Source of the DNA: Xenorhabdus khoisanae
GTDB lineage: Bacteria; Pseudomonadota; Gammaproteobacteria; Enterobacterales; Enterobacteriaceae
Length of the DNA: 38,897 nucleotides
Reading direction: 5' to 3'
Assembly: GCF_001037465.1 (NCBI RefSeq)
Contig: NZ_LFCV01000178.1
Coordinates: 1-38,897 of the forward strand
The notes below the pieces were generated by a model that was not told the DNA's origin, searched no databases, and saw nothing but the letters and a program-made list of their open reading frames with translations. Each line of letters opens with the position of its first letter. The stretch's first letter is position 1. Positions 25,356 to 33,294 of the stretch are shown here, in pieces. The position numbers and the translations under genes were made by a program.

Positions 25356-25907
25356 TTATTTGTAATTTATCTGAAAATTAAGTGTGGCCTCGGCCTTTCC
25401 GGATTTAGTTGGTTGTCCATTAGATACATAAGCCACTTGTAAAGGTATTTCCATATCAGTCTTGTTGATTGGAATTCCTGGCAGCGTAGGAGAGGAAGAA
25501 AGATCTATCTGCTGACCTGTGCTGTTATAAATACCAATGCCAATTCCGGTTGCGCCTGTTCCAGAAAGTGTATCTAATGCTAATAGCTTTCCATCGGTGG
25601 TATCCGCTGTATTCCCAGAAAATGTGGTTTCCATGGTAAGAGGTGTAGTAGTAACAGGGCACCCAGTTAAATTGATCTTAAAAGGCTTTTTGCTCCCCGT
25701 AACTTCCTCTCCTTTTTTTAGTATATTACTTCTGAGATATGTCCCCATGTCCACAGCATTGCTAGAAGCTTGAATATTACAAGTGGATTCTACAATGTTC
25801 CCGGAGAATTTTACTGACCCAGTTGTTACCGGAAGGGCCGCATAAGAAATACTACTTACTGAAACCAATATTACAGCAATAAAAGATGAAACTAAAATAT
25901 TTTTCAT
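25356..25907 (-). CDS. Major fimbrial subunit (type 1-like pilin)
   Basis: This is the structural pilin exported and polymerised by the chaperone-usher pair. The 183-residue precursor has a signal peptide ending near SISYA and the standard pilin opening TTGSVKFSGNIVESTCNI. The second Cys is in NLTGCPVTT, giving the usual disulphide, and the C-terminal donor strand region is ATLNFQINYK. It is first in the operon. The 412-nt region upstream should hold the promoter, and it carries ATAACGC repeats near the start. No invertible promoter element was seen. Confidence 0.93.
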   Translation of the reverse strand: MKNILVSSFIAVILVSVSSISYAALPVTTGSVKFSGNIVESTCNIQASSNAVDMGTYLRSNILKKGEEVTGSKKPFKINLTGCPVTTTPLTMETTFSGNTADTTDGKLLALDTLSGTGATGIGIGIYNSTGQQIDLSSSPTLPGIPINKTDMEIPLQVAYVSNGQPTKSGKAEATLNFQINYK

Positions 25908-26319
25908 TTACATATCCATAACAATCATAATATAAAACTACTTATTATGTATAACGCAAAATAATAACGCGTTATAATAAAAAGATTTCGTGCACAGTAT
26001 CCTGTGTGCAGAAGAAAAATTTACCTTATGAATCAAAAAAGATCAACAAAACAATCGATATTTACGATCAATTAACAATATATTGATAGGAATTATCAAT
26101 CAAGAAAAGTTAAAGAATTTGAGAAGACCATTGATACTCATTTTATGATTCTAAAACCACCTCTCAAGAGGTAGGTAATAATAATTATCACTAATATAAT
26201 GAGAGTTATTTTCGTTTTGTCAGGGTGGGAAAAATACAGATACACAGAAACAGACCCCTTATCATTACCAATAAACCAAGAGGTCTGTAGAGCTTACTGC
26301 TTAGGCAGTAACCGAATGA
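25908..26319. other. Fimbrial operon upstream region and flgN 3' region
   Basis: This AT-rich gap carries the fimbrial promoter (reading -) and the end of the flgAMN transcript (also -). ATAACGC occurs at 25951-25957, and again within a 12-bp palindrome ATAACGCGTTAT at 25964-25975, an operator-like arrangement. An ACCTCT/AGAGGT mini-palindrome lies near 26161-26171. Two hairpins close to flgN (26250-26288 and 26294-26311) fit termination of flgN. No gene is called. Confidence 0.6.
26250..26311 (-). terminator. Double hairpin after flgN
   Basis: Reading from flgN, a 7-bp stem with a 4-nt loop (TTACTGC/GCAGTAA, 26294-26311) is followed by an 11-bp stem with one mismatch (26250-26260 with 26278-26288). 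A TTTCTGTG-type tail follows the second stem. Together they probably terminate the flgA-flgM-flgN message before the fimbrial promoter. Confidence 0.65.
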
Positions 26320-26760
26320 TCAAACGCTAATCTTATGGCCTGATAGCGCTGAATTATGACGTGCCTGCCCATCAGCACCATAAAGAGAAGGGCTGTGGTG
26401 ACTTTTCAGAAAAGCAATTGCCTTACTATTCAGCTCAATATGCTGATCCAGCAAAAATCCATTGTGTGCATTTAAATCATGGATACGTTCAACCGTCTGA
26501 CCAATTTGCTCCCACAATATCGCCAGTCTTTCATGGTCAGCATAAGGCTCATTTATTTTCAGCGTTTCGTTTAGTTGCTGGCGCTTTCGTTCTGCGTGAT
26601 CAAGTGCTGAAAGCAAAAATGCCTTTTGCTCCGTGACTCGATGTAAATGATTCGCTTCAATAAAACCTTCGCTTAATATGCGCTGTTCTTCTGCCATCGT
26701 TTGCGAAAGCGAATTTAAATGCGCACTTTGCTGTTCAAGCAAGAGTTGAAGTTCTTCCAT
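26320..26760 (-). CDS. flgN: Flagellar export chaperone FlgN
   Basis: FlgN is the cytoplasmic chaperone that escorts the hook-filament junction proteins FlgK and FlgL to the export gate. The 146-residue product (138 in E. coli) is almost wholly helical, with coiled-coil-type segments such as LEQQSAHLNSLSQTMAEEQR and the C-terminal helix INLHAH-like region (DLNAHNGFLLDQHIELNSKA). It follows flgM by 26 nt on the same strand, the standard order. It would be made from both the flgA class 2 promoter and the sigma28 promoter before flgM. Its clients flgK and flgL lie about 9 kb away. Confidence 0.93.
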   Translation of the reverse strand: MEELQLLLEQQSAHLNSLSQTMAEEQRILSEGFIEANHLHRVTEQKAFLLSALDHAERKRQQLNETLKINEPYADHERLAILWEQIGQTVERIHDLNAHNGFLLDQHIELNSKAIAFLKSHHSPSLYGADGQARHNSALSGHKISV

Positions 26761-26786
26761 TTATGGCTCTTTATGAATTTGATGGT

Positions 26787-27086
26787 TTATTTATCATATT
26801 CCATATTTTCAAGGGCTTCTCTGAGTAGGGCATCAGCAATTTTACCGCTGTCCATCGTCAGTGTTCCCTGTGCAATGGCTTCTTTCAGTTGTTGTACTTT
26901 CTGGATATTAATATCCTGGCTACTTGGCTGGACGAGCTTTTTTTGCGCTTCGCTCAGTTTGACTTGCGTATCGGCGCTTTTTTCTGCGACAGCCACAGTT
27001 CTTCGAGTGATCTGAGCCCCTTCATTGGCATTGCGTTGCTGTAAAGCAGCCATAGCCAGTAGAGGTTGAGTGCGTTCAATACTCAT
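26787..27086 (-). CDS. flgM: Anti-sigma28 factor FlgM
   Basis: FlgM binds FliA (sigma28) and blocks class 3 genes until it is exported through the finished hook-basal body. The 99-residue product (97 in E. coli) has the family layout: a flexible N-terminal half that starts MSIERTQPLLAMAALQQR, and a C-terminal sigma-binding half with NIQKVQQLKEAIAQGTLTMD and the KIADALLREALE helix. A near-consensus sigma28 promoter lies 91 nt upstream (27178-27204), giving the known feedback in which sigma28 drives its own inhibitor. fliA is not in this window. Confidence 0.95.
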   Translation of the reverse strand: MSIERTQPLLAMAALQQRNANEGAQITRRTVAVAEKSADTQVKLSEAQKKLVQPSSQDINIQKVQQLKEAIAQGTLTMDSGKIADALLREALENMEYDK

Positions 27087-27177
27087 AATCGTAATCCTTT
27101 AATCAGGCATTATCTATTTGTCTTAGGTAGCAGGCGATATACCGCTGGCATGCCTGTAAAATCATGGTCTGTTGGTT

Positions 27178-27204
27178 ATATCGGCTTGAAGAAATAAAAC
27201 TTTA
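27178..27204 (-). promoter_or_regulatory. Sigma28 (FliA) promoter for flgMN
   Basis: Read on the minus strand, a perfect TAAAGTTT (27204-27197), an exact 11-nt spacer and GCCGATAT (27185-27178) match the sigma28 consensus with one mismatch. It begins 6 nt beyond the flgA stop and points into flgM. The same arrangement is known in Salmonella and E. coli. Confidence 0.92.
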
Positions 27205-27209
27205 GCCAT

Positions 27210-27881
27210 TTATAACATCATTTTTACACTACCATTTTCTTGGGCTTTACCAGTAATAACCTGCCCAGAATCTAAGCGGACACGGATATTATCAAAACTC
27301 GCGGCGTTGTTAATCGCTTTTCCTTCGTAACGCACCTGAAAATGGTGTCCATCTACGGTGACGACCACATTTTGTCCAGCTTTAATCGCCCATGGACGCC
27401 GAATCATATTGCGTGTGATGAATTGTCCGGCAGGTATGTTGCGGATAGCAATACCATTTTGTATGGCCTTACTGTTACGGATTATGTCGTTTGGCAGCTT
27501 ATCTAAAGATCCCGTTTTTATTTGAAAATCTTTTTCTGTCAGTACTGTATTACGATTAATGGCTCGCTTAGAAACTAAATAAGGGCCAATGACGTTGACG
27601 TAGACCTGAATAAATCGGCGTTGTTGACCACAAGTCACCGGGATAGAAAGATTGCCCCAATTTTTGTTGCCAAGTGACGGCTGTATTTCAGGAAATTCAC
27701 AAGTCGGCCAATGTTGCTCAGGCGTTTTGATTTCCACCGTGATTTTATGACCCGGTGTGTGATGAATCTGCCTGAAATAATCATTTATTGATTGCGGTAG
27801 ATTGCTCCCCCAAACTAAAGATGGACTAAAAAATAAATTAAGGAAAATGGCAAGGAGTCCGATAAGTTTTAATGCCGACAT
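27210..27881 (-). CDS. flgA: Flagellar P-ring assembly chaperone FlgA
   Basis: FlgA is a periplasmic chaperone needed to polymerise FlgI into the P ring. The 223-residue precursor (219 in E. coli) has a signal peptide of about 25 residues (LIGLLAIFLNLFFSPSLVWG). A SAF-type C-terminal domain is seen in GPYLVSKRAINRNTVLTEKD and IPAGQFITRNMIRRPWAIKAG, ending in GKAQENGSVKMML. It is divergent from flgB across a 216-nt gap that contains a likely FlhD4C2 box, and it leads the flgA-flgM-flgN unit. Confidence 0.95.
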   Translation of the reverse strand: MSALKLIGLLAIFLNLFFSPSLVWGSNLPQSINDYFRQIHHTPGHKITVEIKTPEQHWPTCEFPEIQPSLGNKNWGNLSIPVTCGQQRRFIQVYVNVIGPYLVSKRAINRNTVLTEKDFQIKTGSLDKLPNDIIRNSKAIQNGIAIRNIPAGQFITRNMIRRPWAIKAGQNVVVTVDGHHFQVRYEGKAINNAASFDNIRVRLDSGQVITGKAQENGSVKMML

Positions 27882-27973
27882 GTCATCACCTTAACCCGGT
27901 TAGCGAACCATGATTTCAAAAAATATTCAGTACCTGTTGGATGTTAATAGTGTAACTCGATTGATTATTCGTT

Positions 27974-28014
27974 AATGGGATAAATAGCAATTCAATTTGT
28001 TTCTATTCTTCGAA
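27974..28014. promoter_or_regulatory. Probable FlhD4C2 box between flgA and flgB
   Basis: AATGGGATAAATAGC (27974-27988) and the roughly inverted CTATTCTTCG (28003-28012) are separated by 14 nt. This resembles the FlhD4C2 binding site, two imperfect AATGGC-AAATAGC-type half-sites in inverted orientation. It is centred in the divergent class 2 promoter region, where such a box is expected. The half-site match was judged by eye. Confidence 0.7.
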
Positions 28015-28097
28015 TCACCTTTTTCTTCTGGGTTTATTCTGTTAGCTGCTTAGAGCTTATACCTGGCAGATTTCACGAACAAACCCGAGGGAGGAAT

Positions 28098-28514
28098 ATG
28101 CTCGATAAATTAGATGCCGCCTTTCAATTTCGACAAGAAGCGCTGGCACTCCGCAACCAGCGGCAGGAAATTTTGTCTGCCAACATCGCCAATGCGGATA
28201 CCCCTGGCTATCAGGCGCGTGATATCGATTTTGCTGCTCAACTGAAAAAGGTAATGGCACATGGTCGTGTAACGGGGAATGGAATTGGGCTAACTCTGAC
28301 TTCCGATCGACATATTCCCGTTCAGCCTCAAAAACGTCTGGAGATGGACCTGCTGTATCGGGTGCCATACCAGACGGCAATGGATGGAAATACCGTTGAC
28401 ATGGATATGGAACGCAGCAATTTCGCAGATAACAGCCTGAAATATCAGGCCGAACTTACTATGACGAATTCGCAGATTAAAAGCATGATGTCAGTTCTAC
28501 AGTCACAAGGATAA
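28098..28514 (+). CDS. flgB: Flagellar proximal rod protein FlgB
   Basis: FlgB is one of the proximal rod subunits exported early. The 138-residue product matches the family length (138 in E. coli). It has the rod/hook N-terminal signature [20 protein letters not shown], and a C-terminal helix ending in [19 protein letters not shown]. Export needs no cleaved signal peptide. The ATG follows GGGAGGAAT. It is the first gene of the flgB-flgJ operon, with the likely FlhD4C2 box about 90 nt upstream. flgC begins 5 nt after its stop. Confidence 0.96.
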   Translation: MLDKLDAAFQFRQEALALRNQRQEILSANIANADTPGYQARDIDFAAQLKKVMAHGRVTGNGIGLTLTSDRHIPVQPQKRLEMDLLYRVPYQTAMDGNTVDMDMERSNFADNSLKYQAELTMTNSQIKSMMSVLQSQG

Positions 28515-28519
28515 TGGGA

Positions 28520-28924
28520 ATGTCTCTACTCAGTATTTTTGATATTGCCAGCTCTGCGCTTTCCGCTCAGTCCCAGCGACTGAACGTCAGCGCCAGCAAT
28601 ATGGCGAATGCCGACAGCATCGTAGGGCCGGATGGCGAGCCTTACCGGGCCAAGCAGGTTGTATTCCGCGTTGCTGCACCAGCAGGGCAGGAAATAGGCG
28701 GCGTTCGTGTCAGTGAAGTGGTGGATGATCCCACGCCTTTCCGTCTCGAATATCAACCGGGCAACCCGATGGCCGATGAAAAAGGCTACGTTCGTATGCC
28801 GAATGTGGATGTTGTCGGGGAAATGGTCAATACCATCTCCGCTTCCCGTAGCTATCAGGCGAACGTTGAAGTGCTTAATACCACTAAGTCCATCATGTTG
28901 AAAACGCTGACATTAGGCCAGTAA
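28520..28924 (+). CDS. flgC: Flagellar proximal rod protein FlgC
   Basis: FlgC is a proximal rod subunit. The product has 134 residues, the same as E. coli. It has an N-terminal helix carrying [16 protein letters not shown], the [14 protein letters not shown] segment, and a C-terminal helix ending [11 protein letters not shown]. An ATG at 28514 overlaps the flgB stop (TAATG) and would add two residues. The ATG at 28520 gives the exact family length and a better distance from the AAGGA ribosome site, so it was chosen. Either way, translation is coupled to flgB. Confidence 0.95.
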   Translation: MSLLSIFDIASSALSAQSQRLNVSASNMANADSIVGPDGEPYRAKQVVFRVAAPAGQEIGGVRVSEVVDDPTPFRLEYQPGNPMADEKGYVRMPNVDVVGEMVNTISASRSYQANVEVLNTTKSIMLKTLTLGQ

Positions 28925-28937
28925 CAGGAATGTCGTT

Positions 28938-29630
28938 ATGGGAATCACCTCTTCAATTAATGAATCATTGGATAATTCAACAGTAGGCGAGCTCGCTTCC
29001 AAGACTCAAATAAAGCAACAAAGCAGCGGCGATATTAAAGATAACTTCCTGAAGATATTGGTCGCACAGCTCGAGAACCAAGATCCAACCGAACCAATGA
29101 AAAACAGTGAGTTAACCTCTCAGATTGCACAGATCAGTACCGTTCACGGTATAGAAGAACTCAATAAAACACTGGGAACCGTTGTCGGGCAGATGGGCAA
29201 CAATCAGGCAATGCAAACAACCATGCTGATTAATCGTGGTGTTATGGTACCCGGCGATAAAATTTTAGTCGGCTACAGTGAAAAAGACATCAGCACATCG
29301 CGAATTGGCTTTGAGCTGACCCGACCTGCCGATAACGTAAAAATAACCATCAAAGATAAGAATGGGGCGGTAGTTCGGGAATTGGACTTCGGTAAATGCA
29401 ATGCCGGTGTCCATAATTACAAATGGGATGGTAAAGACGCAGATGGCAAGGAGGTGGAAATCGGTGCTTATAGTTTCACTGTTTCCGCAAGCTATCAAGA
29501 TCAGGCGTTAGTGACACATCCGCTGAATTATGCCGTAGTCAACGGCGTCATGCGGGGTGAGGATGGCACTAAATTAGATTTAGGGCTGGCGGGAACGGTA
29601 ACCATGGATCAAGTTCGTCAGATTCTTTAA
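28938..29630 (+). CDS. flgD: Flagellar hook capping protein FlgD
   Basis: FlgD forms a transient cap at the tip of the growing hook and guides FlgE assembly. The 230-residue product (231 in E. coli) has the N-terminal export/assembly region with FLKILVAQLENQDPTEPMKN (about residues 38-57). A C-terminal FlgD Ig/tudor-like domain contains GVHNYKWDGKDADGKEVEIG. It lies 13 nt after flgC and 15 nt before flgE, in standard order. The hook length control protein FliK, its partner, lies outside the window. Confidence 0.96.
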   Translation: MGITSSINESLDNSTVGELASKTQIKQQSSGDIKDNFLKILVAQLENQDPTEPMKNSELTSQIAQISTVHGIEELNKTLGTVVGQMGNNQAMQTTMLINRGVMVPGDKILVGYSEKDISTSRIGFELTRPADNVKITIKDKNGAVVRELDFGKCNAGVHNYKWDGKDADGKEVEIGAYSFTVSASYQDQALVTHPLNYAVVNGVMRGEDGTKLDLGLAGTVTMDQVRQIL

Positions 29631-29645
29631 TTAAACGGAGGACAT

Positions 29646-30842
29646 ATGTCTTTTTCACAAGCGGTCAGTGGCTTGAATGCCGCAGCGAGTAACCTGGATG
29701 TTATTGGTAATAACATTGCAAACTCAGCGACATTTGGCTTTAAATCCAGCTCCGCTTCCTTTGCGGACGTTTTCAGCGGCTCAGAAGTGGGCTTGGGTGT
29801 TAAGGTTTCTGGCATGGTTCAGAACTTTAAAGACGGCTCAACCACCACAACTAACCGCCAGTTGGATATGGCAATCACACAAGGCGGTTTTTTCCGCATG
29901 GAAGATTCCAACGGTAATATTTTCTATTCCCGTAACGGTCAGTTCAAAATGGATTCAGACCGTAACCTGATCAATATGCAGGATATGAAACTGACGGGTT
30001 ATCCGGCGGTGAACGGAGTCATTCAGCAAGGTGGCGCAGTGGGGCCGATTTCGATTCCAACGGCAATGATGGACGCGAAAGCAACGAGCAAAATTTCGTT
30101 GTCGGCTAACCTGAACGCAACGGAGAAAGCCATCACAGAAAAACTGAATCCAGGCGAGAAAGATACGTTTAATTTCGGTACGCCCGTGCCAGTTTTCGAT
30201 AGCTTGGGTAATCAGCACGATCTCAATGTGTTTTTTGTTAAAACAGAAAATAATAAATGGAAAGTTCATGCCCAGGATACTTCTGTAGTAGGTTCTAAAG
30301 CTCAAGAATTGGGTGAGTTGTCATTCAATACAAGTGGTCAAATGGAAGCTATTGCTCCATTCACATTTAACATGCCAGCACTGAATGGTTCTGCTGCTTC
30401 AGACATCACCATTGATTTAAATGGAAGTAAGCAGCAGAGTCTTGCACAAAATTCTACCAACAATCCAAAACAAGATGGTTATGCCGCAGGTTATTTCACC
30501 AAGTACAGTGTAGATAATGACGGTAAAATCTTCGGTACTTATTCCAACGGAAAAAATCAGGTACTGGGTCAGGTGGTACTGGCAAACTTTGCCAACCCTG
30601 AAGGTCTGACTGCACAAGGCGATAATACCTGGGCAGAATCCGGAGCATCAGGCAGCCCGGTTGTGGGACTCGCAGGTTCAGGCAACTTCGGTAAGCTGTT
30701 AAGCGGTGCGCTGGAAGCTTCTAACGTAGATATGAGCCAAGAGCTGGTCAATATGATCGTCGCCCAGCGTAACTATCAATCCAACGCCCAGACCATCAAA
30801 ACGCAGGACCAAATTCTGCAAACACTGGTCAGCATGCGTTAA
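29646..30842 (+). CDS. flgE: Flagellar hook protein FlgE
   Basis: FlgE polymerises into the hook, the universal joint between rod and filament. The 398-residue product (402 in E. coli) starts MSFSQAVSGLNAAASNLDVI with the rod/hook signature NNIANSATFGFKSSSASFAD. It has variable central domains exposed on the hook surface, and the conserved C-terminal coiled region ending in QTIKTQDQILQTLVSMR. A GGAGG ribosome site overlaps the gap after flgD. It is exported by FlhA/FlhB, with FlgD as cap. Confidence 0.97.
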   Translation: MSFSQAVSGLNAAASNLDVIGNNIANSATFGFKSSSASFADVFSGSEVGLGVKVSGMVQNFKDGSTTTTNRQLDMAITQGGFFRMEDSNGNIFYSRNGQFKMDSDRNLINMQDMKLTGYPAVNGVIQQGGAVGPISIPTAMMDAKATSKISLSANLNATEKAITEKLNPGEKDTFNFGTPVPVFDSLGNQHDLNVFFVKTENNKWKVHAQDTSVVGSKAQELGELSFNTSGQMEAIAPFTFNMPALNGSAASDITIDLNGSKQQSLAQNSTNNPKQDGYAAGYFTKYSVDNDGKIFGTYSNGKNQVLGQVVLANFANPEGLTAQGDNTWAESGASGSPVVGLAGSGNFGKLLSGALEASNVDMSQELVNMIVAQRNYQSNAQTIKTQDQILQTLVSMR

Positions 30843-30863
30843 TAAGCTCAGGCGGATAGCTTT

Positions 30864-31619
30864 ATGGATCACGTCATTTATACCGCTATGGGAGCTGCGC
30901 GCCAAACGCTGGAGCATCAGGCTGTCACTGCCAACAATCTGGCCAATGCGTCAACACCGGGCTTCAAGGCCCAGCTTGCTGCATTGCGTGCTGTACCGAT
31001 TGAAGGTGAAACCCTGCCAACGCGTACATTGACCGTTGCCTCCACCCCCGGCATGGATAGCCGTCAGGGACCCATGAATTATACCTCCCGCCCGTTGGAT
31101 GTGGCTGTCGGACAAGGTGGTTATCTGGCCGTTCAGCTCGAAGACGGGACGGAAGCCTATACCCGCAACGGTAATATCCAAATTTCACCTGAAGGGCAAC
31201 TGATGGTGCAGGGGCGCATGTTGATGGGCGAAAACGGGCCGATTGATGTTCCGCCACAGGCTGAACTGACCATCGCGGCTGATGGTGCCATCTCTGCTTT
31301 GATTGCCAGCGATCCGCCAACCTTGTTGGGACAGATTGGCAAGCTGAAAATCGTCAAACCGGAAGCCAGTCAAGTGGTGCGGGGCGACGATGGATTGTTC
31401 CATTTAACGCCAGAGGCGCGGGAACAGCAGGGCAATGAACTGGCGGCCAGCACAGAAGTGAAAATCATGCCGGGTGTACTGGAAGGCAGCAATGTTAATC
31501 CGGTGGAAAGCATGGTGAACATGATAGCCAACGCGCGTCGCTTTGAGATGCAGATGAAAGTCATACACAGTTCCGATGAAAACGCACAGCGGGCTAATCA
31601 GATTCTCGCTATGAGCTAA
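30864..31619 (+). CDS. flgF: Flagellar proximal rod protein FlgF
   Basis: FlgF is a proximal rod subunit between FlgC and FlgG. The 251-residue product has the length of the family. It begins MDHVIYTAMGAARQTLEHQA with the signature NNLANASTPGFKAQLAALRA, and ends with the paralogous C-terminal motif GSNVNPVESMVNMIANARRF followed by ANQILAMS. It is distinguished from flgG by position and by the shorter N-terminal stretch before the NNLANAS motif. Spacing to its neighbours is about 20 nt on both sides. Confidence 0.96.
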   Translation: MDHVIYTAMGAARQTLEHQAVTANNLANASTPGFKAQLAALRAVPIEGETLPTRTLTVASTPGMDSRQGPMNYTSRPLDVAVGQGGYLAVQLEDGTEAYTRNGNIQISPEGQLMVQGRMLMGENGPIDVPPQAELTIAADGAISALIASDPPTLLGQIGKLKIVKPEASQVVRGDDGLFHLTPEAREQQGNELAASTEVKIMPGVLEGSNVNPVESMVNMIANARRFEMQMKVIHSSDENAQRANQILAMS

Positions 31620-31637
31620 TCGGGGGAGGATAACTTC

Positions 31638-32420
31638 ATGATCCGATCTTTATGGATTGCTAAGACTGGGCTGGATGCTCAGCAAACAAATATGGATGTC
31701 ATTGCCAACAACCTGGCAAACGTCAGCACCAATGGTTTTAAACGCCAGCGCCCGGTATTTGAAGATTTGCTCTATCAAACTGAACGTCAGCCGGGCGCAA
31801 TGTCGTCTGAACAGACTAACCTGCCATCGGGATTGCAGATTGGTACGGGTGTGCGTCCGGTGGCAACTGAACGTTTGCACAGTCAGGGCAATCTGGCGCA
31901 GACCAATAACAGCAAAGATGTAGCCATCAAGGGACAGGGTTTCTTCCAGATCCAGTTGCCTGATGGCACAACCGGCTATACCCGTGATGGTTCATTTCAG
32001 AAGGATCAGAACGGTCAGTTGGTCACTGCTGGTGGTTTTCACGTCGTACCTGCAATCATCATTCCGGACAATGCCACCAAACTCAGTATTGCCAGTGACG
32101 GGATCGTCAGCGTAAACGTGCAGGGGCAAAATGCACCGCAGCAGATTGGGCAATTGACACTGACCACGTTCATTAATGAGAGCGGTTTGGAAAGCATCGG
32201 TGAAAACTTGTATCTGGAAACCAACAGCTCCGGTGTTCCCGTGGAAAATGCACCGGGCATCAATGGCGCCGGATTGCTCTATCAAGGCTACGTTGAAACC
32301 TCTAACGTCAATGTGGCGGAAGAGCTGGTCAATATGATTCAGGTTCAGCGAGCCTACGAAATCAACAGCAAAGCGGTATCAACGTCTGATCAGATGCTGC
32401 AAAAACTGACTCAGTTATAA
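31638..32420 (+). CDS. flgG: Flagellar distal rod protein FlgG
   Basis: FlgG forms the distal rod, on which the P and L rings assemble. The 260-residue product is the same length as E. coli FlgG. It starts [20 protein letters not shown] and has [20 protein letters not shown]. The distal-rod-type segment [14 protein letters not shown] is present, and the C terminus is [20 protein letters not shown] followed by MLQKLTQL. An intrinsic terminator lies 10 nt after its stop, before flgH, which is unusual within this operon. Confidence 0.97.
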   Translation: MIRSLWIAKTGLDAQQTNMDVIANNLANVSTNGFKRQRPVFEDLLYQTERQPGAMSSEQTNLPSGLQIGTGVRPVATERLHSQGNLAQTNNSKDVAIKGQGFFQIQLPDGTTGYTRDGSFQKDQNGQLVTAGGFHVVPAIIIPDNATKLSIASDGIVSVNVQGQNAPQQIGQLTLTTFINESGLESIGENLYLETNSSGVPVENAPGINGAGLLYQGYVETSNVNVAEELVNMIQVQRAYEINSKAVSTSDQMLQKLTQL

Positions 32421-32430
32421 CCTAATCATT

Positions 32431-32463
32431 AATAGTGGAGGAATGTATTCTTCCACTATTTTT
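32431..32463 (+). terminator. Intrinsic terminator between flgG and flgH
   Basis: AATAGTGGAGGAA (32431-32443) pairs with TTCTTCCACTATT (32448-32460). The stem has 13 bp with one G-U pair and a 4-nt loop (TGTA), and runs directly into TTTTT (32459-32463). This is a textbook intrinsic terminator shape inside what is normally one operon (flgBCDEFGHIJ). It should lower or uncouple flgHIJ expression unless it is read through. Confidence 0.85.
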
Positions 32464-32487
32464 GCGATCAACTTAAGAGCATAGAAG

Positions 32488-33279
32488 ATGGATACAATGC
32501 CTGTTGCCAAGAACTATTCCGGAAACCATGCTAAAAACCATGTCGCTTATGACTCCGTCGGTTTACGGAAAAACCAGGGAAATAAGTGGCGCATCAGCAT
32601 ATCTGTGGCGGTATTAACCCTGACGACCCTGACATTAGGGGGCTGCGCTTATATACCGCACAAACCGTTGGTGAAAGGGCAGACAACTGCAAAACCCACC
32701 GAATCACCAGCTCCCGCGCCAAATGGTTCTATTTTTCAGGTTGTCCAGCCGATCTATTATGGTTATCAACCCCTGTTTGAAGACCGACGCCCACGCAATA
32801 TCGGTGATACGCTGACCATTATCCTGCAGGAAAACGTCAGTGCGAGCAAAAACTCCTCAGCCAATGCCAGCCGCAATGGTAAAACGGGTTTTGTTGCTGC
32901 TTTGACCCCTCGTTTCTTACAGGGATTGTTAGGCGGTGAAAAAACCGATTTGGGCATGGAAGGTAACAACGAGTTTGGTGGCAAGGGTGGGGCAAATGCC
33001 AACAATACATTCAGGGGCACGATCACTGTGACCGTGAATAACCTGCTGGCAAACGGCAACCTGCATGTCGTAGGGGAAAAACAGATCGCCATCAATCAGG
33101 GAACAGAATTCATTCGCTTCTCTGGCGTGGTGAATCCGCGCACTATCACCGGCAACAATACAGTGAGTTCCAATCAGGTTGCAGATGCTCGTATTGAGTA
33201 TGTGGGTGATGGCTATATCAACGAAGCACAGCATATGGGCTGGTTACAACGTTTCTTTATAAATATCTCACCGTTTTAA
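32488..33279 (+). CDS. flgH: Flagellar L-ring protein FlgH
   Basis: FlgH is an outer-membrane lipoprotein that builds the L ring around the rod. The lipobox is LTLGGC with the acylated Cys53, after a hydrophobic stretch (about 36-50). Conserved segments include [20 protein letters not shown] and [20 protein letters not shown]. The C terminus is [20 protein letters not shown]. At 263 residues it is about 30 longer than E. coli FlgH (232), because an unusual polar, basic N-region of about 33 residues precedes the signal helix. No later ATG, GTG or TTG gives a normal signal peptide. The start could also be the ATG at 32497. Confidence 0.94.
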   Translation: MDTMPVAKNYSGNHAKNHVAYDSVGLRKNQGNKWRISISVAVLTLTTLTLGGCAYIPHKPLVKGQTTAKPTESPAPAPNGSIFQVVQPIYYGYQPLFEDRRPRNIGDTLTIILQENVSASKNSSANASRNGKTGFVAALTPRFLQGLLGGEKTDLGMEGNNEFGGKGGANANNTFRGTITVTVNNLLANGNLHVVGEKQIAINQGTEFIRFSGVVNPRTITGNNTVSSNQVADARIEYVGDGYINEAQHMGWLQRFFINISPF

Positions 33280-33294
33280 AAGAGGATGGTTAGG

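Noticed and set aside
25908-26250. Invertible fimbrial promoter (fim- or mrp-type switch)
   Set aside because: No inverted repeat pair flanking a promoter-sized segment was seen, and no tyrosine recombinase gene is adjacent.
26199-26330. 43-codon open frame on + (MRVIFVLSGWEKYRY start)
   Set aside because: It overlaps the flgN stop region and its terminator hairpins, and no convincing ribosome site precedes it.
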